Shown: piece by piece, positions 23,658 through 35,900 of the stretch | Numbering within the stretch: position 1 is the first letter of the stretch | Layout of the letters: each line of letters starts with the position of its first letter | Assembly: GCA_005765155.1 (NCBI GenBank) | Contig: VCCP01000004.1 | Location: forward strand, 5,382,867-5,446,866 | Direction: 5' to 3' | Source: Zelopaecilomyces penicillatus | Taxonomy: Eukaryota; Ascomycota; Sordariomycetes; Hypocreales; Pseudodiploosporaceae | DNA: 64,000 nucleotides | Program-made: the position numbers and the translations under genes | Notes under the pieces: model-generated | Told to the model about the DNA's origin: nothing | Databases searched by the model: none | What the model saw: only the letters and a program-made list of their open reading frames with translations

Positions 23658-24574
23658 GTCTAATGTTTCATTAATAAGTAATCCTGAAAGGGGTTAAATT
23701 TTATCTTACTTGGAATAGGTTTTATATAGATACTTAAGCTGTAAGACTTTGTATATATGGTTGAGAAGAAAAGAGTGTTTTATCTTATTAGAACTGGCTC
23801 TATCTAAGGTTTTATATATAAACATTTCTAAGAGAAATATATAATTAATAAAATAGCCGTCCTATAATCTGTTCTAGTATTAATTTAAAGTAACTGTAGA
23901 TAACTACTGGATTAAAAATAGCCGAAACTTATATTATAGCTCTAGTACTATTAATGTTTAAGTATAAGCTATAGGCCCTGCTTACAGTTTTACAAATCCT
24001 TCTATTTATTAATGTAGTCTTTGGACAGGGACCTGTAACAACCAATCAAGAGGTTCGGGTATATCTAATATTATATGTTGTAAGATTAATTTTGATTTGT
24101 TGAAAATACCCGAGGTTATAGTCATTCAGCAGTGATAGCAGCCCGAGCGGCCGCATGAGAACGGCGAACAGTTGTCTCGTGTTGTACTCAGCCCATATTA
24201 TATGCGCATGCTCGCCGAGACACTACCTCGTCATCGACCAACAAACTATAACGGATCACTATAATTCAGCACCCAGCCATGAACGGCCTGCATATACCCC
24301 CCCCCCCCCCCCCCCCTGGTTAGATCCCGTCCCTTGCACTTATCATAGTGGTATTAAACGTTATACCTAGCATACTGTTGTATTGTATGCGCCGTGTATG
24401 GGCGGAGTATAGGGCTCGCTTGTCTTCGTATCTACCCTTGCAACGCCCTTTCCGGTGGGATATCCCGTTTCGGGTGCTAGCAAGACATGGCTCTATGTGC
24501 GGCCGCTGGTTGGCGCTTAGAGATAGATGCCCATCCAGTAGTAACCCTGCCTTGCTAAATACGATTACGGCTGG
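23658..24574. other. transition zone with a GC-richer island
   Basis: 23700-24010 is AT-rich with no gene. From about 24120 to 24574 the composition rises, with two NotI sites (GCGGCCGC near 24148 and 24500) and a run of cytosines. I see no coding region. It may be the 5' untranslated region of the element whose first frame begins at 24575 or 24605. Confidence 0.35.
24297..24317. repeat. homopolymer of 21 cytosines
   Basis: An uninterrupted C run at 24297-24317. The exact length may be inaccurate because homopolymers are hard to sequence. Confidence 0.9.
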
Positions 24575-24835
24575 GTGATATACTGTATAGAAATCCATAT
24601 TTATATGGATTCGATAGATGCGCCGTCGAGGGACGGACCACCACCAGTACATCCAATTTTATGCAAGAGAATCCACTCTATTATCGATAAAGGCTTGGGG
24701 GATAACTCTCCCATAGAAAAATATCCCGACAGTGTGCCCTATATTATTGGAACATCTCGCCCTACTGGAAGAGGACGACCATCTCGCCCTACTAAAAGAG
24801 GACTACCAATACTTCTACTAAGAAAGCAGGTGTGA
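24575..24835 (+). CDS. hypothetical protein fragment with AT-hook-like repeat
   Basis: An 86-codon frame; a likely ATG start is at 24605 (MDSIDAPSRDGPPP). Near its end a 27-bp duplication (24753-24779 and 24780-24806) encodes two SRPTGRGRP / SRPTKRGLP units, similar to AT-hooks or the basic linkers of fungal gag or transposase proteins. In another frame the sense continues beyond the stop (PAAGGNGKN, then ALLTYALGKAI up to about 24950), so one frame change has probably broken a longer ORF. No family recognised. Confidence 0.3.
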   Translation: MIYCIEIHIYMDSIDAPSRDGPPPVHPILCKRIHSIIDKGLGDNSPIEKYPDSVPYIIGTSRPTGRGRPSRPTKRGLPILLLRKQV

Positions 24836-25017
24836 TTCCAGCTGCAGGGGGAAATGGCAAGAACACTAATCCCAAAAATACTAAAATAATAGCACTCCTA
24901 ACCTACGCTTTAGGCAAAGCTATAAACCCAATATTAAGCGAAACAGCTTAATACACCTTTACTATAAAGTTTATATCACTAATCCCTAAGTATAAAGCAC
25001 CAGCCCTAATAATATTA

Positions 25018-25262
25018 TTATAATTTGCAGTATAAGGTTATAACTAAAGCTAATAGCTAAAGTAATAAAAGAAAGGCAGTGAATAATTATCTAAAGTGAA
25101 TTCTATAGAAAAGAAGAAAGAAGTGATTTTATTACTGATATAAAAAAGAGAGCAGGATTTAATTAGGAATCTAGTTATCTTATATATCTAAATAATTCTA
25201 AGATTATTTAGAATTCTTTTAATATTTTAAATAATATTTATTTAGAATTTCTAAGTATTCTA
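25018..25262. repeat. diverged copy of the MITE-like repeat
   Basis: This stretch aligns along its length with 25861-26100 (shared GTATAAGGTTATAACTAAAG near its start, and GAAAGGCAGTGAATA). The terminal inverted repeats present in the other copy are not preserved here. Confidence 0.65.
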
Positions 25263-25319
25263 AATAAAAAGAAAGAGAGGATTCTAAGGGATAAGCCCTT
25301 ATTAATTAATTTAGCCCTA

Positions 25320-25692
25320 TATAGCAGGTCAGGCTGCTTGGGTACCTTTTAGATCTTATAATAGGTCTGACTACTAAGCTATAGTAGTTTAATAACTGGG
25401 TTAAACACACCCTCTTACTAATTGATTAAGCTGTAGCTGTATAAGCTATACTTAGAGGGATTAAACTGTATAAGTAAATAGGCTATACCCGGGCTATTTA
25501 AATAGGGTAGATATTATTAAATTCAAGTTTTTCCCCCTTCTATCTAAGAATTTTTCCAGTGTATTTAAAAGATTAGTTATTAAAAAGCTATCTTCTTTAT
25601 TTAATTAATTATAGGATAATTAATTAATCTCTTAAATTTATTTTTGTTAAAATAAGTGGGTTTTTCTATATATAGCAGCCTGACCTGCTATA
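25320..25692. repeat. 18-bp inverted repeats enclosing a second repeat
   Basis: TATAGCAGGTCAGGCTGC at 25320-25337 is repeated as its exact reverse complement at 25675-25692. Between them lies the truncated repeat at 25391-25645. The arms may be the ends of a small inverted-repeat transposon that was itself hit by another element. Confidence 0.55.
25391..25645 (+). repeat. truncated copy of a ~400-bp dispersed repeat (LTR-like)
   Basis: Begins AATAACTGGGTTAAACACAC. It matches the reverse complement of about 28262-28005 over its whole length but lacks the last ~130 bases of that copy. The sequence is RIP-mutated and non-coding. It could be a solo LTR. Confidence 0.6.
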
Positions 25693-25782
25693 GTCTAGCA
25701 GCTTAATCTGCTATAGCCTAGCAGCTAGACCTACACAGCCCAGTAAGCTAAGCTTATACAGCCCTTATAGCTTAACCTATAA

Positions 25783-26134
25783 AGGGATAGACTAGTGCTT
25801 ACTTTCTGTTTTAGTATTTGGAATACCTAATAATTCCAAATAGTTATTTAGAATTATTATAATTTATAGTATAAGGTTATAACTAAAGCTAGTAGTAATA
25901 GCAGTGGAAGAAAGGCAGTGAATAGTTATCTAGAATAAATTCTAAAGAAAAGAAGAAAGAAGTGATTATATTACTGATATAGAAAAGAAGAAGGATATAA
26001 TTAGGAATCCTTTTATCTTTTATATCTATCTAATTCTAAGATAATTTAGAATTATTTAAAATATTCTAAATAACTATTTAAAATTATTAGGTATTTTAAA
26101 TACTAAAACAGAAAGTAAGCACTAGTCTATCCCT
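25783..26134. mobile_element. MITE-like element with ~75-bp terminal inverted repeats
   Basis: The left end (AGGGATAGACTAGTGCTTAC) is repeated inverted at the right end, and the match extends inward about 70-75 bases with a few RIP-type differences. Total length is 352 bp with no coding capacity, which fits a non-autonomous inverted-repeat transposon. A target duplication is not clear. It abuts the 5' end of the first helicase copy. A related copy without intact ends is at 25018-25262. Confidence 0.65.
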
Positions 26135-29100
26135 ATCTATTATATAGCGGGCTTCTTTTATATAAAGGAGGGGTAGGGTTAAGTATAATTAATAGTCCTT
26201 AACTTAAATACTCTACTATAACCAATAAAGGATAATATATAAAGAGAATAATATAATTAGTATAAATAATAGGGTTAGGGTCTGGGAATTCCTTATTATA
26301 ATTAATCAAGCCTGAATACCAGCTTAGGGTTACTATAGCTTAGATTACTAAACTATAAAGCTACCCTACTTAAATATTACTATATAACTAGTGTTATAAA
26401 CCAATTATTATCCCCTTTTATATATATAGGTTATCTCTTTTAAGAAAAAATAAATAGATTTATTTATAATTAATAGTATTAGATCCTAATATATACCTAA
26501 TATAGGATATACCTTATATTTAATCCAGTTAGCTAGAAATATTATCTATAAGCTAAGTTATATTATATTAAGGGTAAGTAATTATACCTATTAATAAATA
26601 GATTTAATATTTATAAACTAAGGCCTTTAAAGAAGCTTTAATAATAGCTAGCTAAGGATTATACTATTTAACCACTCTAGTATTTAATAATCCTTAATAG
26701 CTATAAATATTTATATCTATACTATAAGCATTATTTTATATAGAGAGCTAAGCTATAAGAGTATCTAGTAAAGTATCAACCTATTAATAATAAAAAGCTA
26801 TTATTTAGATACTACTATATATAAATACTATTCCAAGTAAAGCAGCTTACTATCTATTTTAAGATAGCTATCTATAGTATTATAATATTAATACTACTAC
26901 TTATTCCTAGGCTAATAGGGTTTAGATCTATTATTAAGATAAGCCTATTTTAGTTACTAATATAAGATAGTATATAGGCTATTAATAATATCTAGTATAA
27001 AGGGACAGTTATAGATAATAGCGAGATTAAATCAGTATATATACTCTAGATAAACTAGACTAGGTTTATTATATACCTAAATAGACTATATAATAAAGAT
27101 ATTATATTATTATATATACTGCTTAAATAGGACCTTAAGTATATATTATCTAAAGAGAATTATATTAAATTAAAGAATATCTTAAATATAATAGAAAAGA
27201 TACTATATAGTAAGTATAAGCTAGTATAGGAGGGCTTAATAATATATAAGATAACCTAATAGTAGGCTTTTATCCTTAACTGTTTTTATACAGGTTATAT
27301 ATTTAAGGCTAATATATTCCAGTTATTTAAGAATAAATTAATACTAATCAATTACTTTAACTATATAAAGCACCTAATAATCTATTATAATTATATAATT
27401 TATAGAGATATAGAGCACTTTATATAGATAGAGGGTTACCCTATACTAATTAATACTATAGAGATATTATTATCCTAGATTATATATATAAATAAAGTTA
27501 TTAAGCAGATAGATAGGGATCCCAGCCTAGATAATATATAGTTATAGCTTATATTATAGAGGCTATAATGCTTACTGATATACTATCCTATAGGCAGTTA
27601 ACCCTTTAAATTATTATTACTTAGCTATTATATTATAATAAGCTATAAGATAAGCTAAACCCTGGAATACTACTATCTACTATTAAATAAGTATATAAGC
27701 TAATAGATTAAATAAAATAATAAAAGATAGGAAGATCTAGGTAACTTTAATAATAAACTATTAATACTAATATAATCTATTTAATTAATACTATTTAGTA
27801 TAATATATAATAACTATATAAAGATAAATAATATAATACTAGAAAAGCTAATTAAGCTTATTAATAGTTTAATAGAGGGAAAACAACACACATAATAACA
27901 CTAACACCACCCACAGAACTATAGTATAATTTTAAGGTAGTTGCATAGCTAGCATAATCTGCAAGGATTAAATAAGCAAGAAAAGCCATAAAGCAGCGAT
28001 ATAATAAAATAAACTTAAGAGATTAATTGATTATCCAATAATTAATTAAATAAAGAAGACAGCTTTTTAATAGCTAGTCTTTTGAATACACTGGAAAAAT
28101 TCTTGGGTAGAAGAGGGAAAAACTTGAATTGGATAATATCTACCCTATTCAAATAGCCTGGGTATAGCTTATCTACTTATATAGTTTAATCCCCCTAAAT
28201 ACAGCTTATACAACTACAGCTTAATCAACTAGCAAGAGGGTGTGTTTAACCCAGTTATCAAAATAAATATATAATATAGTTTAATAAAACCCTATTCGAA
28301 TATATTCTAAATTAAAGACTATACCTTTTTAAAGTAAGTATAAATAGCCTTACTTAATATTAGATCTATTAATTATTAGATAGTATAACCATTTAGTATA
28401 AGGGTATAATTATTATTATATAAGATATTATATAACTGACTGGGTTTATCTTTAATAAAGCAAAATCGCTTTTAAATAAATATCTTCTTTTTAATATAAA
28501 CTATATACTATATATTTAAGCCAGTAATATCTAGGATAATATTAATAGTATATAATATAGTATATTATAGGCTATTAATTATTATAATACCTATCTAATA
28601 ATGTATAATAGGATTATACTACTTTAATATATTTAGGGTAGCAAGCTATTAAATAATACCTTTATAATAAAAGATAGTAGTATAGAAAAGGCAATCTTAC
28701 TTAGGCTCTATAATATAGCTATAATAGTATATAAAGTAAGGGTATAAGAATTCCTTAAGCTGCTTCTTATACTCTATTATATTATATCCAGGCTATTATT
28801 ATAATTATTAAAAATCCTATTTATTATTATATATAATACTATAAGATAGCAGTATCTCTTTATTCAAGAGAAGCTAGTACTGCTTTATATACAATACTAT
28901 AAAAGCTAGAAGCACTTAGGTATATATAAGGAGAATATTTACTTTCTATTATAAAAGATTAATAATATACTTCTTATATATATTACTTATATTATATCTT
29001 TTAGATAAATATTTTTATAAGCTAATAGTTTAAATACTATACTATTACCCTTTCTATAATTAAGCTTAGAAGATAAGGTATAGGATAATAATACTATCTC

Positions 29101-29886
29101 TATTATATTAGTAAAGATATATATACTAGATAGCCTATTATAGATATAGGTAGCCTGATAGAGATAGATAATAATAACTATTATTAAGAATAAATTTATA
29201 AGGAGTGATTAAGCTAACTTTAAATCAGAATTTATAGATAGGGCTAGTATTAATATTAGCTTTAATAACCCTAAGAAGAAGTATTTAATAATCGAACTAA
29301 TAAAGATAAGCAATTATTTATACCAGATATTTAACCATATATATATAAATATATCTTAATAATATAAAAGTATTTTATTATATTAAATATATCAGGTATT
29401 TATCAGCTAATAAACCCTTTTTAGACTGCTTAATACATTTAAACCTAATTAATAAGATATTATAAATAATAGGGCTAATATTATAATCATTTTATTTATA
29501 AGGGTTAGGAAGCAGGCTAGTTAGGGTTATATAAAGCAGGAGCTTATTATTATAGCTAGATTTATAATAAAGGATTCTGCTTTATACTTCTAGAGTAGTA
29601 GCTAGAGATAAAAAGCTATAGCTATACTTAAAATAAGCTTAAAGGAATAGATAATAATTATTCTACTTATAAAAGGAGGCAAGACCCTCTTTATTATAAT
29701 TAGATATACCCTTAATAGTATAGGTATAATTATTCTTATCCTATTAATTATAGCCCTATATTATTTAATAAAATAAAAGCTTATTAAAGCTAGGATTTAT
29801 ATTATATATTAGATAAGGGGGGGTAATATAAAGGGTCTTATTATTATTATTATTACTAAGCTTATATATATAAAGGAGTTCCTTAA
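26135..29886 (+). pseudogene. telomere-linked RecQ-type helicase (DUF3505/RecQ), copy 1, RIP-destroyed
   Basis: Aligns base for base with 32972-36330 but carries more C/G to T/A changes. In the decayed frame one can still read the N-terminal DUF3505-type region. Near the 3' end come the helicase motifs: GGKTLF (P-loop, about 29680), followed by the ILILL..IALYYLIK block of RecQ motif Ia and a segment ending YIKEF. Stops are very frequent (TAA/TAG from CAA, CAG, TGG). A ~400-bp repeat is inserted at 27871-28266 and the gene is cut at 29886 by a Ty3/gypsy LTR, so the rest of the helicase domain is absent. Such genes are typical subtelomeric multicopy genes in ascomycetes and basidiomycetes (TLH type). 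Confidence 0.7.
27871..28266 (-). repeat. ~400-bp repeat inserted in helicase copy 1
   Basis: Absent from the matching site in helicase copy 2 (near 34708), so it is an insertion. Its reverse complement begins TGATAACTGGGTTAAACACA and matches the truncated copy at 25391-25645. No coding frame. It is probably a solo LTR or MITE. Ends are placed by comparison of the two helicase copies and are accurate to a few bases. Confidence 0.65.
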
Positions 29887-32800
29887 TATTAGGACCCTAA
29901 AGGGGCCCTATAGAGAACCTATATTATATAGGCTAGGAATATATATATTTATAGAGAGGGCCTTCTCCTTTAAGAAAAGGAAGAAGGCCAGAGATTAAGC
30001 TTCTAGTTATCTACTACCTATCTACTTATATACAGTAAAATTAATACTATTCCTAACCTTCTTCACTCTCTTTATAACCCCTTAACCTTAATCCTTAATA
30101 GATTAATCTCTTTTATCCCTTCTTTAAGCAAAGAGATTATTAAAGTTAGGAATAATAGCAAAACAAACCATAATAGCTAGCCATCAGCTTATAAACTATA
30201 AGCCTAAATTAAGCCTAGAAACCTAAGCAATAACCAGCAATACTATAGCTTTATTAAGAACTATAAAACAATCTTTAAACTAATAGGAGCAGCCTTTAAC
30301 CTAGCTTCTTATTTAATATTAAGCTAGATTTAGGTATCCTATAATTACCCCTCTAGCTAGTATACTATTAGTAAGCAGTAAGACTCTTTTTAAAATAGAG
30401 CTAGATTAATTAATTTAAATAACTAAAAGATAGTTAAGAGAAAAAAGAAAGGTAGAATACTTATCCTTACTTTAGAAAGATAATTTAAATATATTTTTAG
30501 ATCTCTTAAGATTAAAAGATCTAGTTACCTTAACTTAATTATCTAATATATTAAGCTATAAAAAAGTAAAAGAATCAAAGCAATATTATAAAACCATTTA
30601 ATCCTAAGCCCTTTTAATACCTAAGTATTAAAAGAAGTCTTAAACCAAATTATAAATATTCCTAACCTAACTTAATATATAGTTTATAATAACCCCTATA
30701 GAATTCCTAAAGAATATATAAAAGATACTTTTTAGTATTATTTATTTCTAAGGTAATATATTTAATTAATAGACCAGCTATCTTTATATTAATCACCTAA
30801 AAGGTATTAAAGATATTATTTAGGCTATATTAATATATTAGCTATTAAATAATTAAGGTAATAGTCTAATACATTACTATAAAGCTACTAGAAAGCTAGA
30901 TTAGCTTTAATAAACTATAAATCAGACCTTCTAACAGTTTATCTATATATATAAATACCTCATTAATAAGCTATTAAAGCCACTACCCCTAAGCTATTAT
31001 ATAGCTTATATAGTATAGAGATTATTAAGGCTTCTTTAGGCTAAAGTTATAAATAATAGCTTACCTATTACTTAAGAGCAGCTATTTTAAGCAGATATAT
31101 AGAAAGAGTCTATATTAGCTTAATAAAGATAAAATAACCAGAATACTTATAAAGCCCCTTTATAATAAAAGGGTAATAACCAGAACAACTCAACCTCTCC
31201 CTAAAACAAAGCTAGTAATAATATAACCCTTTTATCGAATTAAAGAGATCGCTTATTAAATAATAATTCTATCCCTTAATATATAAAGTATTATAAATAT
31301 AATAATATATACTATAAAACAATATACTAAGCCCTTAATTATATAATATATAAGAGTATTTATTATACTATTAAAAATTATAAAGCAGCTTAATAGTAAT
31401 AAGCAAATCTTAATACCCCAGCTAGTAATTCCAATACTAACCCAGTTATCTATTATACCTAAGATAATACTAACCACTTTATATCCCTAATAATAAGAAA
31501 AGCAAGGATATAAAGCAATTATAATTAAATAATAGCTATACTATTATTTAATCTAGGGTTAGAAGTTCACCTTATTAACTTAAAGTTATTAATAGACTTT
31601 AATCACCTAGAAGAAGGCCTCTTATTAAAGATAATATATAAGGATATTAACTTTCCTATATATAAAAGAATTATAAAGTTAATAAAACTTTATAATAATT
31701 AGAGAATAATAAAAAGGTATCTTATAAACTATATTATAATAAATATTAAAGAAGATTTTATCTTAGGATTACCTTTCTTCTATACTATAGACCTAAAAAT
31801 TATATAGTTAAAGGATTATTAGAATTACCCCTTAATAGAATAAAGCATAGAATTTATTATTAATATAAAGCAAGCTTAATAGGTTATAAGGATAATAAAA
31901 ACTATAATAATTATCTTAAATATAAGACCTATTAATAATAGTAAGCTATAGCTAGAAGAAAAAGAAGAATTTATAAAAACTCTATTATCTAAATATATAT
32001 AATTTATAGAGATATTTAATAAAAAAGCAGCTATCAAGCTATTACTATTTAAAGGATAAACTCATTTAATAGAATTGATTAATAGGAAGGTATTATTATA
32101 AAGCTTTATCTACTCCTTAATAGAAAAAGAACTAGAAATACTCTAGGAATACCTTTATATAGCTTTAAAACAAGATTAAATATACTAATTAATAAGCCTA
32201 TATAAAGCACCTATTCTATTTATTTTAAAGAAAGAAAACAAGCTATACCTTTATATTAATTATTATACTTTTAATTAAATAATAAAGAAAAACCAAGCCT
32301 TATTACTATTAATCTATAAGATCCTAAATTAATTTTAAAAAGCAAAGAAATTTATTAAATTCAATCTTAAAGATATATATTATCAGATATATATTAAAGA
32401 AGGTAATAAATAGAAGACTACTTTCCAATACCATTATAGCCACTTTAAGTATTAAGTAATACTTTTTAAACTTATAAACACCCCTACTATATTCCAGAAA
32501 TATATTAATAATATATTATAAGGCCTTATAGACTATATCTATATTATATATCTAAATAATATCCTAATATATAGCAGCAACCTAGATACTTATATAGATA
32601 ATATATATCAAATACTTTAAAGACTAGAACAAAACAGCTTATATATAAACTTATAGAAATATAACTTTAATATTAATATAATAGTATATTTAGGGTTTAT
32701 TATTAGCCTTAAAGGAATATATATAAAGAAAGAATAAATATAAATAATAGCTAGTTAGCTATTATCTATTAATATTAAAGATATTTAATAGTTCCTTGGT

Positions 32801-32971
32801 TTTATAGGATTTTATTAATAATTTATTAAGAACTATAATAAGATTATTATACCCCTTATAGATTTAATAAAGGGTAAGAAGAAGGGCCCTATATATATAG
32901 GAAGCTATAAATAAGCTGCTTTTAAAAACTAAAGCAAAAATTCTTAGAGCAGCTAATACTAGCCTACTTTA
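29887..32971 (+). mobile_element. RIP-mutated, 3'-truncated Ty3/gypsy retrotransposon (same family as 48037-55919)
   Basis: Starts with the 5' LTR (TATTAGGACCC at 29887, compared with TGTCAGGACCC in the complete copy). It then follows the complete element through gag, protease and reverse transcriptase and stops within the start of the RNase H region at 32971. Differences are overwhelmingly CpA to TpA and TpG to TpA, and every coding frame is full of stops. It is inserted into helicase copy 1; a target duplication cannot be checked because the 3' end is lost where helicase copy 2 begins. Confidence 0.85.
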
Positions 32972-35900
32972 ACCTATCCATTATATAGCGGGCTCCTTTT
33001 ATACAAAGGAGAGGTAGGGCTAAGTATAATTAATAGCCCTTAACCCAAATACCCTACTATAACCAGCAAAGGATAATATACAAAGGGAACAATATAATTA
33101 ATAAGAATAATAGGGTTAGAGTCTAAGAACTCTCTATTATAATTAGTCAAGCCTGAATACTGGCTTAGGGTTACTATAGCTTAGGTTACCAAACTATAAA
33201 GCTACCCCACTTAGATATTACTATATAACCAGTATTACAAACCAATTACCATCCTCCCTTATATATATAGATTACCTCTTCTAGGAAAAAATAGATAGAT
33301 TTATCTATAACCAATAGCACCAGATTCTAATATATACCTAATATAGGATATACCTTATACCTAATCCAATTAATTAAAAACATTATCTATAAACTAAGCC
33401 ATACTATATCAAGGGCAAGCAGCTATACCTACTAATAAACAGATTCAGTATCTATAGGCTAAGGCCTCTAAAGAAACTCCAACAATAGCTAGCTAAGGAC
33501 TATACCATCCAGCCACTCTAATACCTAGCAATCCTTAATAGCTATAAATATTTATATCTATACTATAGGCATTACTCTATATAAAGGGCTAAGCTATAGG
33601 AGCACCTAGCAAAGTATCAGTCTATCAGCAGTAAGAAGCCGCTATTCAGACACTACCATATACAAACACTATTCCAAGCAAAGCAGCTCACCATCTACTT
33701 TAAGATAGCTATCCACAGCACTATAGCATCGATTCTACCACTTATTCCCAGGCCAATAGGATCCAGGTCTATTACCAAGATAGGCCTATTCTAGTCGCTG
33801 ATATAAGATAGTATACAGGCTGCTGATAATATCCAGTGTAAAGGGATAGTTATAGATAGCAGTAAGACCAAATCAGCACACATACCCTAGGTAAACCAGA
33901 CCAGATTCATCATATACCTAAATGGACTATATAATAAAGATATTATATTATTATATATACTATCTAAGCAGGACCTTAAATATATATCATCTAGAGAGGA
34001 CTATATTAAGCTAAAGAATATCTTAAATATAATAGAAAAGATACTATATAGCAAGTACAAGCTAGTATAGAAGGGCTTAGTAATATATAGGATAACCTAA
34101 TAATAGGCTCTTATCCTTAGTCACTTCTATATAGGCCATATATCTAAGGCTAATATATTCCGATCATTTAAGAACAAATCAACACTAATCAACTATTTTA
34201 ACTATATAAAGCAACTAATAGCCTACTACTATTGCATAATTCATAAAGGCATAGAGCACTTTATATAGGCAGAGGGTTACCCTACACCAACCAACACTAT
34301 AAAGACATTACTATCCCAGATTATATATATAGATAAAGTTATTAAGTAGATAGATAGGGATCCCAGCCTAGATAATATATAATTATAGCTTATACTATAA
34401 AGGCTATATTACTCACTAATATACTATCCTATAGGCAGCCAGCCCTTTAAATCACTACTACTTAGCTATTATACTATAATAAGCTATAAGGTAAGCCAAA
34501 CCCTGAACCATTATTGCCTGCCATTAAGCAAGCATATAAGCTAATAGATCAAACAGAGCAATAGAAGATAGGAAGATCCAGGCAACTTTAATAGCAAACT
34601 ATTAGCACTGGTATAGTCTACCCAATTAATACTATTCAATATAATATATAATAACTATATAGAGATAGATAATATAATACCAGAAAAGCTAACCAAGCTC
34701 ATTAACAGATATATAATACAATCCAATAAAACCCTATTCAAATATATTCTAAACTAGAGACTATACCTCTTCAAAGCAAGCATAGACAGCCTTACCCAGC
34801 ACCAGATCTACTAATCACTGGATAGTATAACCATCCAGTATAAGGGCATAGCCATTACTATATAGGATATTACACAACTAGCCGGGTTTACCTTCAATAG
34901 GGCAAAATCACTCCTAAACAAGCATCTCCTCCTTAATATAAACTATATACCATACATCCAGGCCAGCGATATCCAGGACAATATCAATAGCATATAGTAC
35001 AGTATATTATAGGCCACCAACCATTATAACACCCATCTAATAGTATATAATAGGGTCATACTATTCTAGCATATCCAGGGTAATAAGCTACTAAGCAATA
35101 CCTTTATAATAAGGGATAGCAGTATAGAAGGGGCAACCTCACCCAGGCTCTATAGTATAGCTATAGCAGTATATAAGGCAAGAGTATAAGAATTCCTCAG
35201 ACTGCTCCTTATACTCTATTATATTATATTTAGGCTACTATTATAGTTATCAGAAATCCTATCCATCACTATATACAACACTATAAGACAGCAGTACCTT
35301 TTCATCTAGGAAAAGCTAATACTACTCTATATATAATACCATAAGGGCTAGGAATGCTCAGGCATATACAAGAAGAATATTCACTTCTTACCACCAGAGA
35401 TCAGTAATATACTCCTTATATATATCACCTATATCATACCTCTTAGGTAGATATTTCTATAAGCTAGCAGATCAAGTGCTATACTATTACTATTCCTATA
35501 ATCAAGCCTGAAAGGCAAGGTATAGGGCAATGATACCATCTCCACTATACTAGCAAAGACATATACACTAGGCAGCCTGCCATAGATATAGATAGCCTGA
35601 TAGAGGCAGATAGCAATAGCCATCACTAAGGACAAGTTCTTAAGGAGTAACCAGGCTAACTTCAGATCGGAATTTATAGGTAGGGCTGGCACCAGCATTG
35701 GCTCTAATAACCCTAAGGAGAAGCATCTAATAGTTAAGCTAGCAGAGATAAGCAACCACTTATACCAGATATTTAACCATATATATACAGATATATCTAG
35801 GCAGTATAAAAGCATCCTACTATACCAAGCACACCAGGTATCTACTAGCTAATAGAACCTTTTCAGACTGCCTAATACACTCAAACCTAATCAGTAAGAT

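Noticed and set aside
31256..31477. Ile/Tyr-rich minus-strand frame resembling a membrane protein
   Set aside because: It lies antisense to the gag region of the RIPed gypsy copy; hydrophobicity comes from AT-rich codons. The same applies to 40552-40734, 41397-41579 and 61270-61461.
35429..35815. 128-codon minus-strand frame
   Set aside because: It is the antisense shadow of helicase copy 2; RIP turns sense Gln/Trp codons into stops while leaving the opposite strand open.
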